Notes: generated by a model not told the origin, from the letters alone. A DNA stretch of 64,000 nt from Zunongwangia sp. HGR-M22 (GCF_027594425.1 NZ_CP115159.1:2689001-2753000); one strand, 5' to 3'. Positions 28,357-40,100 are shown, counted from the first letter of the stretch. Numbers and translations: made by a program.

Positions 28357-31173
28357 ATGACATTTAAAAAAATATTTGCCTTTTTGTGCTTTTTGGTGGT
28401 TTGTAAGCTAAATGCGCAGGAAGATAGTTCTCTAAAAGTAAACTTTGAGAGTTTTACCTTATCAAACGGACTTCAAGTGATACTGCATACCGATCATTCA
28501 GATCCTGTGGTTGCGGTTGCGCTTACCGCACATGTAGGTTCGGCTAGAGAAAAACAAAATCGTACCGGTTTTGCACACTTATTCGAACATTTATTATTTC
28601 TGGAATCAGAGAATCTTGGAAAAGGTGGACTCGATAAAATGAGTGCAAAAATTGGCGGTTCTGGCGCCAATGGCTCTACCAGCCGCGATCGTACAAATTT
28701 CTTCCAGACTGTTCCTAAAGATGCTCTTGAAAAAATGATTTGGGCAGAAGCCGATAAACTCGGATACTTCATCAACACAGTAACCGAACCTGTTTTAGCG
28801 AAAGAAAAGCAGGTCGTTAAAAACGAAAAACGCCAGAGCTACGATAATCGCCCTTACGGACATACAATGTATGTGATTGATAAAAATCTATATCCTAAAG
28901 ATCATCCGTACAATTGGCAGGTTATCGGGAGTCTGGAAGACTTACAAAATGCGACGCTTCAGGATGTAAAAGATTTCTATAACAAATGGTATGTTCCTAA
29001 TAATGTAATCTTAACGATTGCTGGAGATTTTGATAAAGACCAAGCAAAACAATGGGTTCATAAATATTTTGATGAAATTCCTTCAGGAGAGGAAATCAAA
29101 AGACAAGAAAAGCAATTAGTAGAGCTTAAAGAAACCAAAAAACTGTATTACGAAGATAATTTTGCACGCCTACCCGAACTTACTATGGCATGGCCTAGCG
29201 TTTATTCGTATCACGAAGACTCCTATGCGCTTTCCATTCTTTCAGAATATTTAAGTAGCGGAAAAAATGCGCCCTTGTATAAAAAATTAGTTGAAGAAAA
29301 AGAGCTCACCGGTTCAGTAAGAATGTACAATTACACTTCAGAACTTGCAGGCGAAATTTTACTTCAGGTAAGAGCTTATAACGGAAAAGATTTGGATAGT
29401 GTTGCCACTGCTATACAAGAAACTTTTGCTGAATTTGCCCAAAATGGAATTTCAAACAAAGATCTTAAACGAATAAAAGCTGGACAAGAAACCAGCTTTT
29501 ATAATAGTGTAAGTAGCGTTTTAGGAAAAGGCTTTCAGTTAGCCCAATATCAGATTTTCGCTGACGATCCTAACTTTATCAATAAAGAAATGGATAAGCT
29601 TTTAGCGGTAAGTAAAGAAGATGTAATGCGAGTGTTCAACAAATACATTAAAGATCAACATTATGTTGCTACCAGTTTTGTTCCTAAAGGTGAAACCACT
29701 TTAGCTTTAGAAAATTCTGAACTTGCTGAAATTGATGAAGAAAAAATTGTTGAAAATGCTGAAGATGATTTTGATGCCTCCCAAAAAGCCAATTACGCCA
29801 AAACACCATCCAGCTTTGATCGAAGTGTAGAGCCGCCTTATGCCGCAACACCGCAGCTTACGACTCCCGAAGTTTGGAAAGACTTTATGCCTTCAGGAAT
29901 GCAAGTTTACGGAATCACCAATAATGAAATTCCTTTAGTAAAATTTGAATTTCAAATAGATGGCGGACTTCTATTAGAAAAGCTAAATAAAACCGGAGTT
30001 TCCAATTTACTGGCGGAAGTTTTAGGCAAAGGAACTGCTACAAAAACGCCGGAAGAATTAGAAGAAGCTATTGCGCTGCTAGGTGCTAATATTCGAATAA
30101 ATTCAGGCAAAACTCAAATTAGCGTTTCGGGAACAACTTTAGCCAAAAACTTTGAAGAAACGATTGCTCTTGTTGAAGAAATTCTACTAGAACCCAGATG
30201 GGATGAAGAGGAGTTTAAACTGGCAAAACAACAGGTACTTAGCGAACTGGAAGAAGAAAAGGCAAATCCAAATGCTATTGCAGATCTGGAGTTTCAAAAA
30301 TTAATTTACGGCAAAAGAAATATACTTTCTAAGAATACTTTAGGTACAAAAGCTTCAGTAAAAGCAATTAGTCTTCAAGATTTAAAAGAATATTATAAGG
30401 AAAATTTAACGCCACAGAGAACCAAATTTTTAGTGGTTGGAGCGCTCGATAAAAATCTGGCTACCGATGCTCTAAAATCGCTTTCTGCGAATTGGCCTGC
30501 GAAAAATGTTCAGCTTCCTAAAATTGCTGAACCTCAACTTCCGCAGCAATCAAAGGTTTATTTTTACGATGTGCCGGGTGCAAAACAGTCAGTTTTTAGA
30601 TTTGGAGCTCCGGCAATGTCTGCCAGAAATGAGGATTTTTATCCTGCTGAAGTTATGAACTATCGATTAGGCGGTGGCAGTTTTGCTTCACAACTTACAC
30701 AGCAATTGCGAGAAGGCAAAGGCTATACTTACGGAATTAGATCTGGATTTTTTGGTGATGAATATGTAGGTCCTTTTATGATTTCGACCGGAGTTAGAAC
30801 GAATATTACAGATGATGCAGCAAAGCTTGTTCAGCAGATATTAGAAGATTATCCACAAGATTTTAATCAACATGATCTCGAGGTTACTAAAAGTTATATG
30901 ATTAAAAGTAACATGCGGAAATTTGAAACTTTGGATGCTAAACTAAATATGCTTAGTGAAATAAGTAATTTTAACCGAGAATACGATTATATTAAACAAA
31001 GAGAACAATTAGTAAATAACTTAGGTATTCTTGAAGTGCAAGATTTGGCTAAGAAATACATTAATCCAAAACGGATGTATTATTTAATTGTTGGTGATGC
31101 TGAAACTCAACTTGAAAAATTAACAAACTTAGGTTTTGGCGAACCAATCCTTATCAATGCTGAAGAAAAATAA
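28357..31173 (+). CDS. secreted M16 family (insulinase-like) zinc peptidase, two-domain
   Basis: A 938-residue secreted protein (signal IFAFLCFLVVCKLNAQ) with tandem M16 units. The N-terminal unit has the inverted zinc motif H74-x-x-E77-H78 (HLFEHLLFLES) and a downstream Glu in VVKNEKRQSYDNRPYG. The C-terminal unit (about 510-930) lacks the HxxEH motif and should be the structural half, containing GKGYTYGIRSGF, the R/Y pair that binds substrate. This is the standard active/inactive arrangement of the family. It follows the M14 gene and ends at a bidirectional terminator. Confidence 0.93.
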   Translation: MTFKKIFAFLCFLVVCKLNAQEDSSLKVNFESFTLSNGLQVILHTDHSDPVVAVALTAHVGSAREKQNRTGFAHLFEHLLFLESENLGKGGLDKMSAKIGGSGANGSTSRDRTNFFQTVPKDALEKMIWAEADKLGYFINTVTEPVLAKEKQVVKNEKRQSYDNRPYGHTMYVIDKNLYPKDHPYNWQVIGSLEDLQNATLQDVKDFYNKWYVPNNVILTIAGDFDKDQAKQWVHKYFDEIPSGEEIKRQEKQLVELKETKKLYYEDNFARLPELTMAWPSVYSYHEDSYALSILSEYLSSGKNAPLYKKLVEEKELTGSVRMYNYTSELAGEILLQVRAYNGKDLDSVATAIQETFAEFAQNGISNKDLKRIKAGQETSFYNSVSSVLGKGFQLAQYQIFADDPNFINKEMDKLLAVSKEDVMRVFNKYIKDQHYVATSFVPKGETTLALENSELAEIDEEKIVENAEDDFDASQKANYAKTPSSFDRSVEPPYAATPQLTTPEVWKDFMPSGMQVYGITNNEIPLVKFEFQIDGGLLLEKLNKTGVSNLLAEVLGKGTATKTPEELEEAIALLGANIRINSGKTQISVSGTTLAKNFEETIALVEEILLEPRWDEEEFKLAKQQVLSELEEEKANPNAIADLEFQKLIYGKRNILSKNTLGTKASVKAISLQDLKEYYKENLTPQRTKFLVVGALDKNLATDALKSLSANWPAKNVQLPKIAEPQLPQQSKVYFYDVPGAKQSVFRFGAPAMSARNEDFYPAEVMNYRLGGGSFASQLTQQLREGKGYTYGIRSGFFGDEYVGPFMISTGVRTNITDDAAKLVQQILEDYPQDFNQHDLEVTKSYMIKSNMRKFETLDAKLNMLSEISNFNREYDYIKQREQLVNNLGILEVQDLAKKYINPKRMYYLIVGDAETQLEKLTNLGFGEPILINAEEK

Positions 31174-31194
31174 AATCAATAAAACTGAAAAAAT

Positions 31195-31223
31195 AAAGCC
31201 CGAATTTCAATAATTCGGGCTTT
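31195..31223. terminator. bidirectional terminator between the M16 and TonB receptor genes
   Basis: A 12-bp perfect stem AAAGCCCGAATT/AATTCGGGCTTT with a 5-nt loop is followed by T residues and sits between convergent genes. Confidence 0.92.
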
Positions 31224-31229
31224 TTTTAT

Positions 31230-33449
31230 CTAAAATCGATAAGAAATAATTCCTTTTAAAAAGAACGGTGTTCCCGGTGTAAAATGAATTTCTTCTACCG
31301 GTTGGGTTTCAGAAGCTAAACGCGTAGTTGTTGCAAATTGAGTTTCATTCCAATCGGTATCAAAAATATTCTGTATCGAAAGTCCAAAATCAAAATGATT
31401 CCAACGATAGCCTGCGTTAAAATCGAAAACTGTATAGCCTTCAGCAGTGATAGAATTGTCTTCATTTGCTGGACGGGAATTCATGTGTCTTGCATGTAAA
31501 CCACCGTAAACTCCTGAAGGATGGATAATGTTTATTCCCGAAGTTAACGTAAAATCTGGCGCTAGCGGAATATAATCTTCCCCGTCTGGTTCGTCTTTGG
31601 ATCTTGCTAATGTTCCATTAACATCAAGATCATAATTTAACCAATCAAATGGCTGATAGCGTAAACTAAAATCGAATCCTTTACGCACTGTTTTTCCGCT
31701 TGGTTCTACAACGGCTTCATCACCTACGTAAACAAATTCCTGCTCTAGATATAAATACCAAAGCGCAGTATTAAGAATTAATTTTGGAACAGGTTTCCAT
31801 ATAAATCCAAGATCACTACCGTAAGCTGCGGGTAAAATTTCGTTTCCTTCACGCTGAACTACAACTCGAGTATCGTTGGAATGGAAACTTTTCCCTGATT
31901 TTAAGTAAAGCTGAACATTGTCTTTAAGGTTATATAAAATATTCAGTTTTGGACTTAAAGCGGTTTTATTTTCAGCATTATTTGTGTATTGCTGAATGAG
32001 CCCATCTTCATAAACAAACTTGAAGTAATCTAATCGTAAACCTGGGTTTAGTGTCCAATTTCCGAAGTGAAAATTGGCATTGGCAAAAACCGAATAATTT
32101 GTCTCGTTAATATCTCCGAAACTCAAAGAATCCAAAACTTCTGCCCTATTTACCGTATGCGACAACTCGTTATTTCGACTTTGATCGTTTCTAAGTGAAA
32201 TTCCGGCTTCAAAATCGCCATTAAAATTATCAGTATAAAATTTATGATGATACGTATTCGTTACTCCATAAATCTCCCGCCTTTCTTTTTGTTTAATCTG
32301 ATCTCCGTTTTCAGGATCATTCAGAAAAAAGGTAAAATTAGAAAATAAAAGAAAGTCATATTTTGAATAAAATAAAGTAGTAGAAAAGCCAGACTGATCG
32401 TCAATCTGATATTCGTTATTTAAAATGATATTTGTTCGGCTGGTTTCTCCACCTTCTGTATCATCAATAGCGCCAAATCTGGAAATTAAACCCGATTCCA
32501 CTACGCGCTGCGGAATTTGCCCGGAAGCATCCCATTCACTCGTAAAATAAGAAACGATCGCTTTAAATCTATTTTTAGCTGAAAGTTGACCAACATACTT
32601 ACCCATTAGATTAATTCGGCTAAATAACTGCGGACTATCAAACGGGCCATCTGTTGCCAGATATTCTGAAGCGATATAGGCCGATTCTTTTTTAGAATCT
32701 AAAACTTTAAACATTCCTACTAAACGTTGGGTATTAAATTGCCCAATTTCAGCCTTTATTACATTGTCGTCTAAACGATCTTTAGTTTCAAAAGAGACAA
32801 AACCTGCAGTAGAAAAATTTCCTTTATTAGCTGCATAAGGACCCTTGCCAAAGTTAACACCATTTACCGTTTCTGGAATCAAAAAGTGAAGATCTGCATA
32901 TCCTTGTCCGTGCGCATGAGAAACCAGATTTACAGGCATACCGTCTACACTTACATTAATATCGGTACCGTGATCGATATCAAATCCACGAAGAAAAATC
33001 TGTTCTGCTTTTCCCCCACCTGCATGCTGACCGATAAATAATCCCGGTACGTAGCGCAATAGATCCTGAGATGAATTTACTGGATTTACACGGGTATTTA
33101 TTTCAGAAAAGATACTTAGAGCATTGATTTTTGGAGCAATAACTATTTCATCTATAAGATTCATCTTTGTTTGGAGCTTTATCGTATACGCTTCCGATCC
33201 ATCTGCCTGTAAATATTGAGTAGCAAAACCAATATGATGAATTTTAATACTATCATTTTTTTTAGCTGAAATACCAAAGTTTCCCTGAGCATCGCTATGC
33301 GTGTGGTGGCCGCTTTTAAGATTTAGTATATAAGCTTCGGTAACAGCATTATTCTTGTCGTCAACAATTTTTCCTGAAATGGTATTTTGACTGAAAGCCA
33401 CTAAAGAACATAAAAAAAACGCCACTAGGAGCGTGTAGAGTTTTAACAT
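31230..33449 (-). CDS. TonB-dependent outer-membrane receptor
   Basis: A 739-residue receptor: signal LYTLLVAFFLCSLVAFSQ, a carboxypeptidase-regulatory-like domain (about 22-100), a plug (about 115-230, with INVSVDGMPVNLVSHAHGQGYADL) and a 22-strand-type barrel ending ISYRF, with a terminal Phe as required for BAM assembly. An upstream in-frame ATG at 33503 would bury the signal peptide, so ATG 33449 is used. The plug is His-rich (SHAHGQGYADLHF), which hints at a metal-containing ligand, but this is only inference. It is not paired with a SusD gene. Confidence 0.93.
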   Translation of the reverse strand: MLKLYTLLVAFFLCSLVAFSQNTISGKIVDDKNNAVTEAYILNLKSGHHTHSDAQGNFGISAKKNDSIKIHHIGFATQYLQADGSEAYTIKLQTKMNLIDEIVIAPKINALSIFSEINTRVNPVNSSQDLLRYVPGLFIGQHAGGGKAEQIFLRGFDIDHGTDINVSVDGMPVNLVSHAHGQGYADLHFLIPETVNGVNFGKGPYAANKGNFSTAGFVSFETKDRLDDNVIKAEIGQFNTQRLVGMFKVLDSKKESAYIASEYLATDGPFDSPQLFSRINLMGKYVGQLSAKNRFKAIVSYFTSEWDASGQIPQRVVESGLISRFGAIDDTEGGETSRTNIILNNEYQIDDQSGFSTTLFYSKYDFLLFSNFTFFLNDPENGDQIKQKERREIYGVTNTYHHKFYTDNFNGDFEAGISLRNDQSRNNELSHTVNRAEVLDSLSFGDINETNYSVFANANFHFGNWTLNPGLRLDYFKFVYEDGLIQQYTNNAENKTALSPKLNILYNLKDNVQLYLKSGKSFHSNDTRVVVQREGNEILPAAYGSDLGFIWKPVPKLILNTALWYLYLEQEFVYVGDEAVVEPSGKTVRKGFDFSLRYQPFDWLNYDLDVNGTLARSKDEPDGEDYIPLAPDFTLTSGINIIHPSGVYGGLHARHMNSRPANEDNSITAEGYTVFDFNAGYRWNHFDFGLSIQNIFDTDWNETQFATTTRLASETQPVEEIHFTPGTPFFLKGIISYRF

Positions 33450-33624
33450 AAGAAGTAGATTTTCCAGCAAAAATAGGATATTCAGGCAATTCTTGAAGCT
33501 CACAGTTATAAAAAGTAACAGAATAATTATATTGCTATTTTTTCAAATAAATTATTGAATTTCATTCAATCTCAAGAAGATTAGAAACAAGTTTTTTAGA
33601 ATCATAATCACTATGATAAAAAAC

Positions 33625-33656
33625 AAAAGCTCTAAATATCGATTTAGAGCTTTTTT
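33625..33656 (-). terminator. terminator after the GDPD-phosphatase fusion gene
   Basis: A 13-bp perfect stem AAAAGCTCTAAAT/ATTTAGAGCTTTT with loop ATCG and flanking A/T runs lies 20 nt beyond the stop at 33677. Confidence 0.9.
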
Positions 33657-33676
33657 GATTTTGGATGAAGAGTGTC

Positions 33677-35443
33677 TTAGTTTTCTAATACTTCTAAAAT
33701 CTTATTGAAAATCTCGTTATTCTCATACACTCCTCTAAAAATATCAGCGTATGGACCATAGGCAAATACAGGAACCATCGTTGCCGTATGATCGTGCGTG
33801 GTAAAATCGCCTTCAATTTCATGATTTTTAATATTTCCCTGCGGAATGCTAAAACCGGAAGTTTCGTGATCGGCCGTAATAATCACTAAAGTGGCCGGAT
33901 TTTTATCTGCAAACTGAATCGCTTTAGTGATAGCTTTATCAAAATCGATCCCCTCTGTTACAATTCCGTTTGTCATATTAAAATGACCAAATTTATCAAT
34001 CTGAGCAGCTTCAACCATCATAAAAAATGGCTTTTCAGAATTTAAAAAAGTTAATGCATTTTCTACGGTTTTTGGTAATAGATCTTTTCTACCGTCTAGT
34101 ACAGAAGGCACACCGCCTTCCGCCATAAAATATCCTAATCGATCTGATTTGTTATCTGCAATATCTTCAAGATTAGCTGCTATTTCAAACGTATTTTGGT
34201 TAGAAAAATACTTAGCGCCTCCACCGGCAAAAAATGTTAATTTACTTTTTAATAAATCCTGAGCAATTTCAGCATTCATTCCGCGGTCTTTCTGATGTGC
34301 ATAAAATGCAGATGGCGTTGCTCCGGTAATCTCATCTGTAGTAATAACGGCTGTATTAAATCCTTTATCATTTAAAACCTCCGTTAAATTTGGAATTTTA
34401 TTTCCCGCGGTATTTACTCCAATAGCACGGTTATTGGTTTTTTCTCCGGTTGCCAATGCTGTTCCGGCAGCGGCAGAATCGGTTGTGAAATCGTCTGCTG
34501 AAGAAGTTTTTATAAAACCTATATTTTTTAATTGGGTAAGTGTAAGTTCCCCATTATTCGCTAAAACTGAAGAAGAAATTTGAGAAAGTCCGTTTCCATC
34601 CCCTATTAATAAAATTACATTTTTTACTGGCTCATGAGCGCCGTCATATTTAAAAGTAGGCTTGTACACTTCAGAAAATAATTCATTTTTATAAACACGA
34701 TCTTTTAAAGAAAAAAGATAAGAAGCACATTTAAATGGCTCATCGGTATTAATATAATTAACACCTAATTTTTCAAAAGCTTTCCAAGCCGATTTCGAAT
34801 CGGGTGTGCCCCAAAATCGGAAAGGTTTATTAAAACTATGCGCTTTTTCAATAACAGCAGTTACTTTTTGTAAATCTTCATGAGTAAATCTGCCTTTACC
34901 ATTCCAAACTGCATATTTTTTATAATCTACACTAATCATAGCCACTCGATCCCATTGTTCTGCCGTAAGTGGTTCTAGTTTTTGATAATCAAAAGCAATA
35001 AAATCGGGGTAATTTTTATAGTCTGATGGAAGCGGTTCATTCCCTGAAATTACAATCGAAATTTGTTGATTTTCGATTATCTCAGGATATTTTTTTATGG
35101 TTGCCACGATCTTTTTTAAAGTTGAAGTGGCTTCTGTTTTAACATCAATCATTAATTGAATTGATTGATTTTTGATCATAGAAAGCGCTAATCCTTCACT
35201 AATAGGTTTTAGATATAGACTTTCTAAAGTTCTTTCTTCATTAATTTCATTTTCAAAATGAGCTACAAAAAGTTTTCCGCCTCTCAAAAAAACATCGGCT
35301 TCGATCGAACTGGCTCCTGCGGCATAAGCCGTCCAGAACGGTACTTTTTGCTCATAATCATTATGAGAATGAATTTTGTAATCTTGTTGTGCGTTTACTA
35401 AAGTTGTACAAAATAACACGCATATTAAAAATATTTTTTTCAT
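33677..35443 (-). CDS. secreted fusion of GDPD-like (AIM6-type) domain and alkaline phosphatase
   Basis: A 588-residue secreted protein (signal KKIFLICVLFCTTLVNAQ). Residues about 22-265 form a GDPD/PI-PLC-like barrel of the AIM6-type group, with HSHNDYEQ, SSIEADVFL, LFVAHFENE and LMIDVKTEA. Residues about 285-588 are a classical alkaline phosphatase: VILLIGDGNGLSQ metal site, nucleophile Ser323 in TDSAAAGTALATG, and ITADHETSGF. The fusion could release a headgroup alcohol and then the phosphate from phosphodiesters. It is the last gene of a SusC-SusD run, 77 nt after SusD, which links it to uptake at the outer membrane. ATG 35443 is chosen to start the signal peptide. Confidence 0.88.
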   Translation of the reverse strand: MKKIFLICVLFCTTLVNAQQDYKIHSHNDYEQKVPFWTAYAAGASSIEADVFLRGGKLFVAHFENEINEERTLESLYLKPISEGLALSMIKNQSIQLMIDVKTEATSTLKKIVATIKKYPEIIENQQISIVISGNEPLPSDYKNYPDFIAFDYQKLEPLTAEQWDRVAMISVDYKKYAVWNGKGRFTHEDLQKVTAVIEKAHSFNKPFRFWGTPDSKSAWKAFEKLGVNYINTDEPFKCASYLFSLKDRVYKNELFSEVYKPTFKYDGAHEPVKNVILLIGDGNGLSQISSSVLANNGELTLTQLKNIGFIKTSSADDFTTDSAAAGTALATGEKTNNRAIGVNTAGNKIPNLTEVLNDKGFNTAVITTDEITGATPSAFYAHQKDRGMNAEIAQDLLKSKLTFFAGGGAKYFSNQNTFEIAANLEDIADNKSDRLGYFMAEGGVPSVLDGRKDLLPKTVENALTFLNSEKPFFMMVEAAQIDKFGHFNMTNGIVTEGIDFDKAITKAIQFADKNPATLVIITADHETSGFSIPQGNIKNHEIEGDFTTHDHTATMVPVFAYGPYADIFRGVYENNEIFNKILEVLEN

Positions 35444-35520
35444 AACAAATTTTAAAAAGGAAAGATGCTGTGTAGGGTACAGCATCTCTCTACTAAACAA
35501 ACTAAACTCAAACTAACACC

Positions 35521-37107
35521 TTACCATCCAATATTTTGAGGAATATCTGCTCCTTCGATTACCGTTGTAGGCAATGGCCAAACATTCATATAAGAGGGAT
35601 CGTAATTTCTGGCACTCCAAACTTCCTGAATAGTATAATCGGAATCTGGATTCGTTCTGTCACTATGGATTCGCCCATGTAGCGGCTTGCTGTACACTTC
35701 TTCTGCATCTCCCCATCTCACTAAATCGAAATGACGATTTGCAAATTCTCCTGCCAATTCTACGCGGCGTTCGTGTTTTAAATCTTCTAAAGTGGCTTCA
35801 GATATAGGATCTAAGCCCGCACGATCTCTAACTTTATTAAGCGGCTCATCACCATCTAAACCTTGCATAATTAAAGCTTCAGATTTCATTAAAAGTACTT
35901 CAGCATATCGCATTAAAGGCACGTTATAAACTGTAGTTGGATCGTCTCCATTACTATTAATATCAGTTCCTATAGGAGATTCATTTTTGAACTCATACAT
36001 GTATTTATTAAATTGAAAACCAGATAAAGAATTTTCAGAATAATACTTTCGGGTTTCGCCAAAATACTCAAATTCGTCTCCGTATTTTAAAATAGTCACT
36101 TCTCTTCGGGCATCACCTTCTTCATAAGCTTCATATAATTCTTCTGTTGGCTGGTAATACCCCCAACCATTATACTTACTCCATCCTTTATTCTCTAGCA
36201 TTACACCTGGTAGAATACTTCCTGCATTTACTCCAGAGTTTACTGACCAAATGTATTCGCTTGTCCAGTTATTTAAATGACTATGTAATAATCGATAATC
36301 TTCAGAAGGATTATCGGTATCAATTAAGGCTCTTCCTGATCCTGAGTTTATTACTTTATCTGCATAGGTAACAACATCGGCATATTTACTTTCATCGTAT
36401 TGCGCCCAGTATAAATAGGTTTTTGCAATATAGGCATTTGCAGCGTCTTTATGTGGCCGCCCATAATCTGCACCAGACATTTCTGTGAAAAGAGGTAATA
36501 ATTGTGCAGCAGCATCAAGATCGTTTACAATTTGTTCGTAATTCTCTCTTACACTTGAAGGACGTTCATAGCTTCCTGCTGGAGCTTCCATATTATCTAC
36601 AGTAATAATTGGTATTCCGCCATTTTCGCCGTCATCTCCATAACTATGCGCTAACCAGAAGTAGAAAAAACCACGCATAAAATACGCTTCTCCCATAGCC
36701 TGATTTTTTACATCCTCGCTGACATCCATTTCTGGAATATTTTTTAAAATATCGTTGGCTCTACGGATTACTTTGAAAGCTCTAGGATACATATTAGCCG
36801 TATAACCTTCATCCCCGGTACAAACAAAGTTTTTCACATTATCTGCATCTGCTTTAATACGACCGGTAATCATGTCGTCAGAAGCATTAATGTACCAAAA
36901 GAATCCTCGCCCAAACATTTCTGAAGTTCTCATTTCTTCATACATTCCGTTTACAGCTAATTGCACATCATCTGCGGTTTTCCAGAAATTACCGTAAGAA
37001 ACGCTTCCTTTGGAGTTTACATCGGTAAAATCATCAGAACACGAAGTAAATACCAATGCCGTTATAGCAGTAATCGCTATCGTTTTAAGTTTTATATATT
37101 TTATCAT
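35521..37107 (-). CDS. SusD/RagB family outer-membrane lipoprotein
   Basis: A 528-residue surface lipoprotein with a signal ending LVFTSC at Cys23. It has the SusD features NSKGSVSYGNFWKTADDVQLAVNGMYEEM, AYFMRGFFYFWLAHSYGD and a C-terminal LKHERRVELAGEFANRHFDLVRWG, which is strongly diagnostic. SusD binds the nutrient and closes the SusC channel. It starts 22 nt after the SusC stop. The substrate is unknown, although the following phosphodiesterase/phosphatase suggests a phosphorylated compound. ATG 37107 gives a normal lipoprotein signal. Confidence 0.95.
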   Translation of the reverse strand: MIKYIKLKTIAITAITALVFTSCSDDFTDVNSKGSVSYGNFWKTADDVQLAVNGMYEEMRTSEMFGRGFFWYINASDDMITGRIKADADNVKNFVCTGDEGYTANMYPRAFKVIRRANDILKNIPEMDVSEDVKNQAMGEAYFMRGFFYFWLAHSYGDDGENGGIPIITVDNMEAPAGSYERPSSVRENYEQIVNDLDAAAQLLPLFTEMSGADYGRPHKDAANAYIAKTYLYWAQYDESKYADVVTYADKVINSGSGRALIDTDNPSEDYRLLHSHLNNWTSEYIWSVNSGVNAGSILPGVMLENKGWSKYNGWGYYQPTEELYEAYEEGDARREVTILKYGDEFEYFGETRKYYSENSLSGFQFNKYMYEFKNESPIGTDINSNGDDPTTVYNVPLMRYAEVLLMKSEALIMQGLDGDEPLNKVRDRAGLDPISEATLEDLKHERRVELAGEFANRHFDLVRWGDAEEVYSKPLHGRIHSDRTNPDSDYTIQEVWSARNYDPSYMNVWPLPTTVIEGADIPQNIGW

Positions 37108-37129
37108 GATTTTCTTTTTTGTTTGTACA

Positions 37130-40100
37130 TTAAAATGATAAGGATAAACCAACTACATACTTGGAAGACAATGGATACCTACCTACATCCAAACCATTGT
37201 TTCCTACTTCAGGATCCATCCCTTCATAATCAGTAATGGTAAATACATTATCGGCTGAAGCGTAAATACGTAATGAAGAACCTTCAAAAATACTTTCCAT
37301 CGTGTGTCGAGGTAACGTATAACCTAATGTGATGTTTTTTAAACGTAAATAAGAAGCATTTTCTAAATACCAAGTAGAGTTAGTACCGAAGTTAGCATTA
37401 TCATCACTTGTAGCTAATCTTGGAATATCTGTTCCGGTATTTTCTGGTGTCCATGCATTTAACACACGATTATCAAGATTGTAACCTTGTAAAGAAGCGT
37501 TATAAGTAGAATACTTATAAGCATTAAAAGCTTTAGCTCCTGAGACTCCCTGGAATAATGCATTTAAATCCCAGTTTTGGTAATTTAAATTTAATCCAAA
37601 ACTATAGGTGAAATCTGGCAGATAGCTACCTACAAATTTACGGTCTCCACTATCGATTTTACCATCACCATTAGTATCTTCAAATTTAAAATCTCCGGGT
37701 TTTGCATTAGGCTGTATTAAGTCGCCGTTACTGTTAGTATATGCATTAATTTCATCCTGAGATTGAAATATTCCGGTTTGCGGTACCAAAAAGTAAGAAT
37801 ATAAATTCTCTCCTACTGCAGATCTAAAAGGTCTTAAAACCCCTCTTACATCATCGCTATTCTGAATAAAATCGATACCTGCTTCATTATAACCGTTTAA
37901 ATTGATTAACTCATTATCAATTTGACTTACATTACCGAAGATGTTATAACTAAAATCATTAATCTTTTCTTTATAAGAAACCGATAGCTCCCATCCGGTA
38001 TTTTTCACTTCACCACCATTTACATCGGGGGCTTCAAAACCTTGATGTGCATCAGCTAAACCAGGAATAATCATTCCTTTAGTTTTCTTTGAAAAATAAT
38101 CTGCGGTAATGCTTAGTTTATTTTTGAATAGACTTGCATCCAAACCTATATCAAAAGATTCTGAAGTTTCCCATTTCAAATTTGAATTTGATTGACGGCC
38201 TAAATACAAACCATTTGCATCATAAGCACCTTGCTCGCCCATAACGGCTAAGCTAGTTTGCATGGGAACATCAAAAGAGTAGTAACCTACGGTATTGATA
38301 TTTCCTATCTGCCCCCAAGAAGCTCTTAATTTCAAATCGCTTAAACTGTAAATATCTTCAATAGCCGGTAAATTTGATAAACGAACCGCTCCTGAAATCG
38401 ATGGGAAATAATCTGATTTATTATCTGAAGCCAATCTGGAAGTTTCATCTCTACGAATACTTGCCGATAAATAATACGTACGGTCGTAATTATACATAGC
38501 TCTACCAATGGCTGAAGTTAATACATCTTCATAAACATCAGTTTGTGCAGGTTGCAGTGAAGTGGCATTTCCCATATAATGGTTAAACTCACCTTCGCTA
38601 GCAAAACCTCTTCCTTCCTGATAATAATACTCATAATCGGTATGCTGAGAAGAGTATATAGCGGTAAGATCTAAATTATGCTTACCGAACGATTTTTTAT
38701 AGTTCAATTGATTATCCCAAATCCATCGATTTTCATCAGAATAACTCTGGTATAAATAATTTTGAGCATCAGATCTTCCAATTTCCGGAACTCTAGGCTG
38801 AAAGCGCTTACTTTTAGTATCGGTTAAAGCATAAGAGTAATTGGTTTTAAAAGTTAAGCCCTCAAGAATGTCATAGTTTAAATACACATTCGCATTTAGA
38901 TAATTTACGGGATTGCTAATCGTAGGACGTTTTAATAAAGCTACCGGATTATAAACATCACCATAAGCTCCACCAAAATCTGATAGACTTTGCGGTACTA
39001 CACCTTGGTAAGTTCCGTCTTCGTTATAAACAGAAGCTGCTGCCGGCATATAAATAGCATTGATGATTGCTCCTGAATATCCGTTGGAAGTATTGGTTCC
39101 AACCGCTTCAGATTTTGAGAAATATACATTTTCACCAATAGTGATTTTATCATTAAAATCGTAATCAGATTTCACCCTAAAAGAATAACGATCTTTACTA
39201 GTACCTACTAATACACCATCTACCTTGTTATATCCGAAAGAGGTTAAATAGCTTCCTTTTTCAGAAGCTCCACTAATATTAGCATTCAGATTATATATGG
39301 AAGCATCTCTAAAAATTTCATCCATCCAATCTGTACGAGTTACCGCACCCCATGGATTCTGATCTGGATTATGAGCAGATACTCTGGAAGCTCCTGCATT
39401 ATCTGCAGCGGTGTTATACACAAAATTGTTTTCCTCTGCATTTAGCGGAGTGGGTAAATTATTTGCTGATTGGAAACCTGCGTAAGCATCAAGATTTACA
39501 CGCATTTTCCCAACTTTACCTTTTTTAGTTTGAATAACTATTACTCCTGAAGCTGCTTGTGCACCATAAATAGCAGCAGAAGCGGCATCTTTCAAAACAC
39601 TTACAGATTCAATATCATTAGGATTAATTGGAGGGCCGTAATAAGGTACCCCATCTACAACAGTTAATGGAGATTGTCCATTTAATGTTCCTAAACCACG
39701 AATGGTGATATTAGAAGAAGAGGAAGGATCCCCTCCATCCTGAGCAACTGTTACACCAGGTAAATTTCCTTGTAAGAAATCTGAGAAATTTGAAACCGGG
39801 CGGCTTTCTAAACTTTCCATATTTCCTACAGAAGCAACTGCTGAGGTAAGGTCTCGTTTCTCTGAAGAACCATAACCAATAAGTACAATTTCATCTAAAG
39901 CATCAACAGATTCTTCTAAAACAATCTCTAAAGACTCATTTCCGCTGTAATTCTTGGTTTGGGATTTAAAGCCTATATAACTAGAGGTGATAGTTCCATT
40001 TTCCTTATTAACTTCCAGGATAAAGTTACCATCAAAATCGGTAACAGTTCCGTTACCACTATTATTATTCGCAACAATTGTAACCCCAGGAAGTGGCATC

